Part shown: positions 55,130 to 64,000 of the stretch, in pieces | Layout: the number at the start of each line of letters is the position of its first letter | Position numbering within the stretch: position 1 is the stretch's first letter | Source of the DNA: Saussurea involucrata | Lineage: Eukaryota > Streptophyta > Magnoliopsida > Asterales > Asteraceae | DNA length: 64,000 bases | Assembly (NCBI GenBank): GCA_033807775.1 | Contig: CM066313.1 | Location: 89,785,484-89,849,483, forward strand | Reading direction: 5' to 3' | Made by a program: the position numbers and the translations under genes | The notes under the pieces: model-generated | What the model saw: the letters and a program-made list of their open reading frames with translations, nothing else | Told to the model about the DNA's origin: nothing | Databases searched by the model: none

Positions 55130-57160
55130 CTAATTGAGCTCTTCTTGCATGGCAATTATCCAGTCCGAATCTTCAAGCGCCTCGCGTACGGTTGTTGGCT
55201 CTATCTTGCTTAAGAAGCCAGAGAAGAGACAGAAGTTGGCGGAAGCGCCTCGTGTACGAACAGGTGTAGAGGGATCACCGATGATTTGATGCAGGGGATG
55301 TGCCTTCGTCCATTTAGTGGTGTGTGGAAGCGGCTGCTGGGTGGAATGAGATGTGTCCGGATCCACATACGAACCGGATGGGAGGTCTTGTACAGCTTCG
55401 AGAGTAGCAGGTTGAGTTCTCGGAGGAGGTGGGGGAGGATTCGCCAATGGTTGCACAACTTCTGGTTCCGAGGAATTCAGAAGTTGATCGTCAGTTGTCG
55501 AGGAAGACGAATCTGTAGGAGCGATCTCCGTGATTGGTTTTGGGTTCTCCGGGGGAATCACAGGATCAGGTGAAGTAGGTGATGACGGCTGATCTGTCTC
55601 CAAGGTGTTAGATGGCGAGCTTGTAGAAGGCGGTGGACCAGATTGGTTGTCCAAGTCTTCAAGACGAGCAGCTTCAATCCTAGGAATAGCTGAGACAGAT
55701 GGGGAAGCATGAAATAGGTCATCATAAAAATGCTCAAACAATAAATCTAAATCAGAATAATTTGCATTCGATGAAGATGCACGATTTGGATTTACTGTCA
55801 TTTGTGTAGATCCCGAACTAGAAGGTCCGGAAGCTAACACACCAGTTAAACCGGGTTCTGAACTGCGATGTTCAGAAGCCAGATCTGCGGCTTCGTCGAA
55901 TGTCACGTTTATGCTCTCAACAACGGATTTAGTCCGTGTGTTGTAAACGCGATAAGCCTTAGCCTTCATTGAGTATCCAATGAAGACTCCTTTATCCGCT
56001 TTGGGGCTTAGTTTGCCGAGATCATCTTTGTCGTTCATTACGTAGCACGTGCATCCGAACGCGTGAAAGTAGCCAATAGTTGGAACGTGATGATTCATGA
56101 TCTCGTAGGGCATCTTGTTGAATCGCTTGTACAGAAGCGTGCGATTTTGCGTGTAACAAGTTGTAGACACCGCTTCAGCCCAAAGATATATCGGTAGATT
56201 AGCTTGGGAAAGCATTGTGCGCGCCGCTTCGACTAAGGTACGGTTACGTCTTTCCACCACACCATTTTGCTGAGGAGTGCGTGCGGCAGAAAAGTTGTGC
56301 GAAATTCCTACAGAGGAGAGATAACCGTCCATCTTGGAATTCTTGAATTCCATCCCGTTGTCGGTTCTGATGGACTGAACTTGTTGACACTTGTTCAATT
56401 GGACCGTCTTGAGATGCTCGATGATGATCTCAGGAGTTTCATCCTTTGAGCGGAGAAACATCACCCAGGTGTAACGTGAGTAATCGTCCACTATCACCAG
56501 AACGTACTTTCGCTTGTTGATGCTCGAAACACGCATCGGACCATACAAATCCATGTGAAGTAGTTCGAGAGTCCGAGATGTGCTGGGTGTGTCCTTCGGT
56601 GGATGGGATGCACGCTTCATCTTTCCCTTCTCGCATGCCCCGCACAGATGATCCTTCACGAACTGAAGGTTGGGCATGCCTCTAACGTGTCTGCCTAGCA
56701 CCAGTTGATTGATGCTTCTGAAGTTAAGGTGCGAAAGTCGTCGATGCCAGATCCAAGCTTGGTCGGAAGAAGCCTTTGACAGAAGGCAGACATGGTTATC
56801 AATTGAGAAGGCTGAGAGGTCAATGGTGTAGAGGTTGGTCTTTCGATGTCCAACTAGTAGTGTCTCACCGTCGTCGGTGAGGATTCTACACCTTGTCTTT
56901 TTGAAGCTGACCTCGAGATCTTTGTCGCAGAATTGGCCTATGCTGAATAAATTGTGGCCCAATCCTTGGACGTGTGACACCTTCTTGATTGTGATCTTAT
57001 CATGTACGATGTCGCCGTAGCCCACGATCGGCGAACGCTCGTTGTTGCCAAATCTCACGTCTCCTTGATATTCTTCTTTGTAGTTCGTGAGAAGCTCCCT
57101 CCTTCCGGTCATGTGCTTGGAGCATCCTGAATCTAAGTACCACACATGACCGCCCTGCAA
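55130..57160 (-). pseudogene. Sirevirus aspartic protease - integrase (5' part of pol)
   Basis: 676 residues open. The reading has no ATG at its start (TTG at 57158-57160 in GGHVWYLDSG), so it must be joined to the upstream reading. Protease catalytic motif DSGCSKHMTG is at residues 10-19, with FGNNERSPIVGYGDI as the flap region. Next are the gag-pre-integrase HHCC finger (HRRLSHLNF ... CGACEKG), then the integrase core DDE: MDLYGP, DNGMEF and the Glu in QNGVVERRNRT, and KADKGVFIGYSMKAKAYRVY. A Ser/Pro-rich linker follows before RT. The reading ends at TAG 55130-55132. Confidence 0.9.
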
Positions 57161-57167
57161 AACAAGA

Positions 57168-59510
57168 TTAGAGAAGTTTAGGTACCCAAATTTGGTTGGG
57201 TCCTGGAGGGTTAGGCGTGGCTCCCTTTGAAGAAACCTGTTTTGGCACAGCTTTCCCGTTAGGTGAAGAATTTACACCTTTCGGGGGAACTGATTTTTGC
57301 GTTTGTCGCCTCTTAGGTGCAGATTGTACACCTTTGGGAGGAACATGTTTTGTGCCAGGTTGCCTATTAGGAGCCGGTTTAACCTTGGTAGGAGCCGTCC
57401 ATCTAGGATTGGGTCTGGTCTCCCGCCGTGGTTTAACCGGTGATTGATTACCCCGTTTATGAGATGGATTGTTCTTGTTATTACGGGGACTGCGTTTTTC
57501 ATACAGATTATGTACAAAAAATGGTGCATACCAGTCATTTTTCAGAATATCATAAAAATCATTCCCACCACAATTAGAACAGCAAAGACATTCATGCGAT
57601 AAATGAATCAAGTGTTGAAGAGAGTTCAATTTAACGGGAAAAGACACTACTTTTTCCAAACTAGCTTCAAAATCATTCCAACCACAATGTGAACAACATA
57701 AGCAATCATGCAATAATCGAGCCAATTGTGGAAGAGAATTCACTTTAACAGGAAAAGAAACTTCAAAATGGTACTGATGATTCCAATCACTATTGTCTTT
57801 GTTTATTCTAGAATTTAAAGCATGGGAAAATGACTTTGATGCATCCTTCTTGACAGAATCCTCCTTTAGCCACTTTGGTGTTTCTTGTTTAGCGTGACCA
57901 TTTTTATCTGAAACAGCAGGTACAGAATGATCAGTGACTTTTGAAGGAGTTGGAGGTTTAACGGGAACTTGTTCAGTCTTTTGCCTTGGCTGTGACGTGT
58001 TTTGGGAAACAGGTTTAGATTTTAAAATTTTGATCACAGCTGGGGCCTTTGAGTTTGAACAAGCTCCCTTTTCAAAATTGACCTTATGATTCACAACCGG
58101 GGATAAAAAATCTGTGTGACTTGGAAGAGGTTTGTCGAAAGGGAACGACTCGAACTCTCCCTCATCATCACCTTCTGAGTTCATGAATTCAGAAAAATTC
58201 ACCTCAGGAATGTCGGGACTTGGACTGGTTGAAGATGGTGAGGAACACGGTGTGCTTGTGTGCTTTGAGGAATTTGGTGCGGAAGCTAGGAAAAAATCAG
58301 AGTTTAAATTCCTTTTAACACACTCATCTTGATCGTCTTGAGAACTAGAATTCTTTCCTAAAAAGGCTTTGCACGAAGATGTGTCGGATGAATTTGAGGA
58401 AGGTTCGGGTGAAGACACCTTGTCAGATAGCAGTTGGTCAATTTGCTCTTGAAGCTGACCATTTCTCGAGTACCCTTCCATCTTTGCTGTTGCCAAGGCA
58501 GACAGTTGTGATGTGAGTCGATTAATTTCACTCCGAAGGATTTCCTGTTCTTCACCAGATACACCTTCGATTTTGACGTGTTGTTGTTTCTCAAGTTTGT
58601 CAAGTAAAGCTTGCTTTTCTTTTGTCAATTCAGACAATTTTGACGAAAGCGTATTGATTTCCCACAGAAAATTTTCTTTTTCCTCACTTGTCATACTTTC
58701 GGTTTTCTCAGTTTTGAGTTTCTCAAGAGCTTTAATTAAATCGTTCTTCTCATTTTGGAAAACCAACCTTTCCCTTTCCAGTGACTCTTCCAACTCTACT
58801 ATCTTTGCTTCCAAGATGAGAGGGGGAACATAGAGTTTAAACTCATCCGTCTCGGTCTTGGTTGCTGGTGCTACATCCTCATCCTTCTTAGAGGAGTCCT
58901 TGGGTGTTGCCACTTTGTAGGAGTCGAAGTAGTCATTGGAAAGATACTTTTTGTTCTTTTGATACGAGTAATTTAGAGGTTCATAGCAAAATGGAAGTTG
59001 AATTCCTTGTTTGTGTGTGCGCTTGTATTCCTCTGTTTCCTCTTCCTTTTCAGGTTCTAGAGGACCAGTCCACTTGATTTTGTACTCCGGGTACTTTGTA
59101 GATAAACCATAACAGGTAAAGTCATACAGAGTGGGTACATGCCATCTTCCCTTTTTCAAATAGTGGGGATTATCATATCCGATTCCCCACTCTTTGTTGA
59201 AATACGTGAACTCTTTGGGTTTGTTTAAGAAAATGGTTTGATCAGTTTGACCCCTTTTGTGGAGTTTGGTTTCAAGATTTAGAATTTTAGCTACATACTC
59301 CTTGTGTTGAATTTGAAGAGAAGAGCATTGATAAGTGATGTCCTCTTTCTCATTCAAGCACTGATCAAGCTGACGTTGGAGTTCAGATATTTTGGCCCGT
59401 AAGTCTTTAGGTGCTAATGAAAGGATTTTGCATCTATCTTTTAAATCAGCATTTTCAGACTTATACTTCTCAGTTAACTTCGTTTGAACATTAAGCTTTT
59501 CTGTTAGAGT
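57168..59510 (-). pseudogene. Sirevirus Gag C-terminal extension: coiled-coil spacer
   Basis: A 729-residue reading from 59357, in frame with the gag reading upstream and cut from it only by TAA 59511-59513. The first 60 residues and residues about 190-310 are long coiled coils (LEESLERERLVFQNEKNDLI). Next comes a Ser-rich part, two similar cysteine clusters 38 residues apart (CLCCSHCGWNDFE and CLCCSNCGGNDFY), and a basic Pro/Lys tail with PPKGV repeats (about 640-710) ending GPNQIWVPK. Such a long gag-pol spacer is usual in Sireviruses. The two C-x-x-C-C/C-S-x-C-G clusters look like a duplicated metal-binding unit. Confidence 0.8.
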
Positions 59511-60980
59511 TTAAATTTCAAGCTTTTGTTCTTTAGAAGTGGCCTTAAAAGATTCTGCCTGACCATAAATTGATTGCATAGCATTCAAAAAATCTGGTTG
59601 ACAAGATTCACATACCTGATTTGCAAGAGCAGTTGCGGTTTCCTCATCAGTGGAGGAATGATATCCCATGAAAGCATTAGCAACTTCATCCTCATCTTCA
59701 TTATCAGATCTTTGCAGCCAGTAATCATCCTCAGCGAACATTGCTTCTCCAGTCGCCTTTTGTTTTGCTAAAGCTAGCTTGGCCTCGTAGTAGTGGACAT
59801 TCTTCACTATAGGCTGGCGGCAATCTTTGGCAAAGTGACCAAGTTTCCCGCAATTATAGCATTTCACGGGCTCATCTTTCTTCTTGCGGTCAACTTTCTC
59901 AGTCTTGTCCTTCTTCTCAGTCTGATCTTGCTCATCGACCTTCTTCTTACCTTCATATTTGTCTTTGTAGTCATGACGCTTGTTGGCAGAAGTGGAGTAG
60001 CGCTGACCATTAGACGTTGGTTTATTGTAAAACTGTTGTTGCTTGAAGGTCTTTGTCAGGAGGGCAATGGCTTTCATGAAGTCGTTTACTTCACTATCAG
60101 AATCTTCATATTTCTTCTCTTCCGGTTCAGAATCAGAAGAATTATGCTTTTGAGCCCGTTCGGTGTGTCGGCTCGAAGGTCTTCCCTTGTTGGTGGAAAT
60201 AAGAGAAATAGGATCAGCTACAGGCTTGGGTTCAGTCTTCTTCTCGGCAAGTAGCTCATTCACTTCATCTTCATCTTGAAGAAGTGTCTCGTAGAGTTCA
60301 TTTATGCCGATTCTTTCAATCAGGTTGTTATGCCTGACATGAGATGCAAAAACTTTCCATTCGGGTAAGAGGTTGTTGAGGAACTTGAGGGCATTCTCCG
60401 TGTTCGACCGAACTATCCCATTCTTGTTCAGCTCATTGAGTAGAGAGCAGAAACGTTCATAAGCCTGAGTAAGAGTCTCGCCAGGACGCTGCTTGAAACC
60501 ATCGAACTTGGTTATAGCAGTATTGATCTTCAGCTGGTTTCCAACTGCACTCCCACGCATCATTTTGGCTACCTGGTCCCACATGCCTTTAGCCGTGTCT
60601 TTGTAGCTGTCGATGGCAGTGTAGGTCGAGTTGGGAAGAGCTTGCACCAGATATCTCTTCGCCTGTTTCTCCCCTTCTATCCTCCCTCTTTCAAACTCTG
60701 ACATTTCGACAAAGGACTTTTTCTCTTTCTTGGGTTCAACACCTTCAGCGGCTGCAATATCCTTCATTGGTGGCGCGATGGGACCTTCTTCAAGAGCTTG
60801 CTTGATGAACTCAAAGTTGTCCTTCGATTCAATGAAAATCATGAATCTGTCGCGCCATTGACTGTACTCGTTTAGGTATAGGCATTGAGGCTTGGTGTCG
60901 GTACCAATGGCGAGAGCGTCACGAGAAGCAGACATCTTTGGTTGCAACGGAGTGATCGTCAGACGTGTAGATTGATTCAA
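59511..60980 (-). pseudogene. Sirevirus gag
   Basis: 489 residues. The first Met is at 60980; a second, MSASRDALAIG at 60935, may be the real start. The UBN2-type copia Gag core contains YLNEYSQWRDRFMIFIESKD, MWDQVAKMMRGSAVGNQLKI, FDGFKQRPGETLTQAYERF and LNNLLPEWKVFASHVRHNNL. The zinc knuckle CYNCGKLGHFAKDC is at about residues 374-387, after a Lys-rich stretch. Gag forms the particle and binds RNA. The reading ends at TAA 59511-59513 and continues in the same frame as the spacer, so this stop is probably a mutation. Confidence 0.9.
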
Positions 60981-61194
60981 AGTGTAAACCTAACGCAAGG
61001 CACTAAGGGTGGAATCCTAACGCAGGTTCTATGACTGGTATGAACTAAGAGTGATCTTACTGGATAGGAATCCAAGTAAGGGTCTGATCAGGAAGTGTCC
61101 GAATCAGATCAATTAAGAACAGTTCAATAAATCACAAAGAATCCGGATGGCACAGATTCACGAATACTTAAATGAGGTTTCAAAACAGCTCCCG

Positions 61195-61580
61195 GTTAAT
61201 GAATCCGGGTGGTTTCCGGATAAGGAATCCGGAAAAAAACAAGGTTACCGGATACAGTATTTACCGGATAACTAAAGAGTCCGGGTGCAATAGAGTCCGG
61301 AAAGTATGAGATTTCCGGGTACTTTGAAGTTTCCGGAAACTGTGATGTGTCCGGATACTACGAAGATTCCGGGTAAAACGAGGATTTCCGAATAAAATGA
61401 ATTCCGGATACTTTGAATTATCCGGACCAAAATTACCCGGAAAGTTGAGATTAAAGAGAACTTACCCGGATGACTGACTTACCCGGATGATTGACTTGTC
61501 CGGAAGAATCGAACTAGTCCGGATGGAACCACAAATGTCCGGACACCTTGATCTGTCCGGAAAACGCGGCTGTTTTATCC
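61195..61580 (-). repeat. TCCGGA/TTCCGG array in the Sirevirus gag leader
   Basis: About 25 CCGG words in 385 bp (TCCGGAAA, TACCGGATA, TCCGGGTAA, GTCCGGACA), between PBS and gag start. The array has the same core and look as the one before the env-like gene. Confidence 0.9.
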
Positions 61581-61979
61581 GGACACCGCGGCTGTTTTAC
61601 TAAAATCGATCGAAAACTCAACTGGGGTTACTCTAATGTGTTCCTGAAAGGTTAGAAACAATACCAAGCACAAAACAACACTAATCCAATCGATTTTGGA
61701 GCAACAAGAACACGTTTTGATGATACAAATTCGATTTTTGATTAAGAACACTATCAAAAACTTTTGAACTTGTTTTGCTAAATTGACCAACCAAACGAAC
61801 GAATTAGGGTATGAAAATTTGCAGAAACACTTATAATGATAATGCTAACACAACCCAATAAGCAAAAACAACCAATTTCGACTGAATCAAAAAGTTAAGA
61901 ATTCAAGAATAGTCAGACGAGTAAAAGTCAAACTAACCAGAAATCAAAGAATGATACTTTGAATCGAATCCGTCTGTCT

Positions 61980-61991
61980 GCTCTGATACCA
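61980..61991 (-). other. Sirevirus primer binding site (tRNA-iMet)
   Basis: TGGTATCAGAGC on the minus strand, two bases from the 5' LTR. Confidence 0.9.
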
Positions 61992-61993
61992 AT

Positions 61994-62272
61994 TTTAGGA
62001 TCCAGATCCGTGCAACAATTGTGTTTATGTGAATAAGAGATATGAACAAATAAACTAATCAAAAAGGCTGCCCACTTAGCTATTTGATTCAGAGAATAAT
62101 CGTTACAATACTGAAAAGCTAAATGAGACAACTAGCTATTTTCTAAGCTAATTGTACATTATATATGCTGGGCCCGTGGTAACAAGCCCACGGCCCGTTC
62201 ACTATGGACTATGTTTAAACAAATACAAATTGACCCTTGAACTTTAAATCAACCATAAAACTTGCCCTAACA
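61994..62272 (-). repeat. 5' LTR of the Sirevirus
   Basis: 279 bp with TATA-like CATATATAAT read on the minus strand at 62158-62167. The inner terminus carries a substitution relative to the 3' LTR, which keeps the canonical end. Followed by target duplication CACTC. Confidence 0.95.
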
Positions 62273-62277
62273 CACTC

Positions 62278-63902
62278 ACTTTTAACCCTGAGCAAACCTT
62301 GGTTTTACCGAGGTTTGGGGTTGGCTTTTATTGGCAAACCTAGGCCACAGCCTAGGTTTGGGTGCCCATTTTAGAAATTTTGGGTTTTCTTTTGCTTGCT
62401 ATGTAATGCCTTGCCCGTCCTTTTGATAACTGTAATAACTGCACAATGATTCAAGTCGCATCACCTACGACTTTACTTGCACATTGGGGACAATGTGTGG
62501 GTAAGGTTTGGGGTTGCCCAATCGGGCCCAAGTTATGCACGTAGACTTCCTGCACTTCTGAGTGTCTAGATCATAATAGCTAATTTTTTTTGTTTTGAAT
62601 GATTGAGACCAACCATTGTGGGAAGAATCTTGTGATAGTGACGTGACCATTAGGGAAGGACTGGGAAAGGACATGACTAGGGACATTAGTGGAGACCACC
62701 CGTTAGTGAGTTTTGAGCCTAAAAGACGTTCTTGCATTTCGAGGGATTCATACACGAAAATCGTATACACTTTTTCGAGTTCCTTGTCGTGAATATAGAA
62801 TGATCTTGCTATATTATTGCATTAAGTAGCAAAGACGATCATCGGGATATTGGGAAAGGGTATAGTAGACCATATCGTGTGGACCTTGAGAGATGATCCC
62901 AGGCATTGTGCGTTTGTTTAACCCTGTTTTTAGCTTTCGTAACCTTTTCACCCATTTGTGTGTAACCATAGCCCTTTTGTAGCCAAACACTCACCTTGTT
63001 CATTACTAAACCCACCTTTAAACCTTAGCCATAAGCCTTAGCCAACCCTTATCCGAAAGTGTGTCAATCGGAAGCAGTAATGAACTAATAGATATAGAGC
63101 AGAAAAGAAAGAATTCCGGCCAGTCATGAGAATAAAACGGGTCAATGTAACCCGAGAAGTAGAAAAGAGGACCAATGAAGTCCCAAAAAAAAATTAAATA
63201 AATACAGTTAGTTAGTTAGATAACAGTGGCTGCATAATAAGAGAGTCAAAGCGACTCCAGTGGTGACGAAAAGGGCCAAGTGAGCGAATGTGAAGTAAAG
63301 AAGTTCAGGAATCGCCAATGATTGACACACCGAGGAATTTTGATCCCTTTTACCCTTCGTTTCTAAGCCATAACCCTAGCCCCGTTACAACCCTCGTAAA
63401 GACCTGGATGATCTTTTGGAAAATGTGATTAGAGTCTACGACTGCCTTTACCAATATTCCATGTCTTGCTGCTTGATTCCTTTCTGAGATCAACTTTTTG
63501 AACATTTGTGCGTCTTTCAATAGAGTTCTCATGTAATTATTGCGTATTTTTGTACATAAACTCTTTAGACATGACAACATGTGCGATAACCTAGGTTCGA
63601 GCGAATTGAGCGAATCCCGTGAGGTAGGGTCGAGGCGAAATGTTTTCCTTAGTATGTCCGGACCTAGAACAACCTTAATGGAAACAAAGCAGTCACGAGT
63701 TCAACTTACAATGGAAGGTCATAGATCAAACGAAATAGGAATGAGGCGAGAATGAGATAGGCATTCACAGGTATGGGAAATCACCAGTGCATCACGTGGT
63801 ACCAATTGGGAGTGTGCAGTTATTACGTTTCTCTAATATGTGCTTTTATTCTATTTTATCGCTATTTTGCTTGAGGACAAGCAACGCTCGGTTTGGGGTT
63901 GT
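62278..63902 (+). mobile_element. Athila-type 3' untranslated region, second part, with repeated polypurine-like motif
   Basis: Continuation of the Athila-type element beyond the copia insertion; no gene. The motif GGTTTGGGGTTG recurs near 62316, 62349 (short form) and 62505. It is also the presumed polypurine tract directly before the 3' LTR at about 63889-63902, after the usual Athila phrase GAGGACAAGCAACG. No RT or integrase sequence is present. Confidence 0.75.
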
Positions 63903-64000
63903 TGATAATGTCGATTTTCGACATTATTTTGAATCTCAAACTAGGTGGTTTACGCATGTCTTCAAGTGAAATACGAGTATTTCATGGGTTTTTGTTGAGA
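63903..64000 (+). repeat. 3' LTR of the Athila-type element, cut by the window end
   Basis: TGATAATGTCGATTTTCGAC and following match 43786 onward. In the 98 bp visible I see one difference (G against A at the twelfth base). Confidence 0.95.

Larger units (their letters stand above)
48117..62272 (-). mobile_element. Complete Sirevirus-type Ty1/copia retrotransposon with env-like gene
   Basis: 14,156 bp. The LTRs of 279 bp are at 48117-48395 and 61994-62272, with target duplication CACTC at 48112-48116 and 62273-62277 and PBS TGGTATCAGAGC beside the right LTR. Gene order on the minus strand is gag, coiled-coil spacer, protease, integrase, RT-RNase H, multiple polypurine tracts, then an env-like gene. 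This order and the repeated polypurine tracts are hallmarks of Sireviruses (Maximus/SIRE lineage). By eye the LTRs differ at 5 of 279 positions. Premature stops and two frame changes make this copy defective. Confidence 0.93.

Noticed and set aside
57161..57186. Intron acceptor (TCTTGTTTTGCAG) at the gag-pol border as a true splice
   Set aside because: The site is good, but no matching donor is evident nearby; a frame change at the border is an equal explanation, so it is not annotated as an intron.

Overview
This window is nuclear DNA of a flowering plant and is almost entirely transposable elements. The evidence is spliced genes with GT-AG introns, LTR retrotransposons primed by plant tRNA-iMet and tRNA-Asp, CACTA and Ulp1-carrying DNA transposons, a tRNA-derived SINE, many MITEs and one plant-type BCS1-like AAA-ATPase gene. 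The style of the repeats suggests an asterid, perhaps Asteraceae; that is inference only.

Layout. 1-5036: 3' half and 3' LTR of a decayed plus-strand Ty3/gypsy element of Tekay/Del (chromovirus) type. 5037-8799: a 48-bp tandem repeat and a broken multi-exon DUF1985/Ulp1-like (C48) protease gene, with a tandemly amplified exon-intron unit. 9746-10375: a small coiled-coil gene. 10480-15980: decayed repeats, a minus-strand gypsy LTR (11316-12881), a MITE split by a 5'-truncated LINE with target-site duplication, and a second MITE. 16323-23893: a complete minus-strand gypsy element (two LTRs, PBS, polypurine tract, 5-bp TSD) whose coding region is dead. 24480-26750: MITEs. 26920-28422: the only clearly intact host gene, an AAA-ATPase, with a MITE ending 77 bp upstream of its TATA box. 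28561-28776: a SINE. 28907-34445: one end and the genes of a CACTA element (Transposase_24 and Ulp1-like exons), broken by a MITE and abutting a LINE fragment (about 34445-36110). 36440-36905: a large foldback element made of palindromic units.

37792-64000 is a four-level nest. A minus-strand gypsy (37792 on) is cut at 40685 by a plus-strand gypsy (40686 on). That is cut at 43785 by an Athila-type element (43786 on), which encodes only Gag and protease. That in turn is cut at 48116 by a 14.2-kb minus-strand Sirevirus-type Ty1/copia element (48117-62272), carrying gag, a coiled-coil spacer, protease-integrase, RT-RNase H and an env-like third gene. The Athila 3' LTR starts at 63903 and leaves the window.

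Most interesting pattern: retroelements of separate families each carry, in the LTR or the untranslated leader, a dense array of short CG-containing near-palindromes with a family-specific core (TCCGGA, ACCGGGA, TTCGCA/TGCGAA, TGGCGCCA). In the Tekay-type LTRs this array is followed by one to three strong 5' splice-site consensus sequences and, in four of the five LTRs, by a conserved block with an AGACC/GGTCT inverted repeat. This suggests a shared leader architecture (regulatory array plus leader splicing) reused with different sequence cores. Other notable points are a young gypsy insertion with a dead coding region (mobilised in trans), an env-like gene preceded by a near-ideal 3' splice site, and frameshifts that nearly all fall in homopolymer runs.
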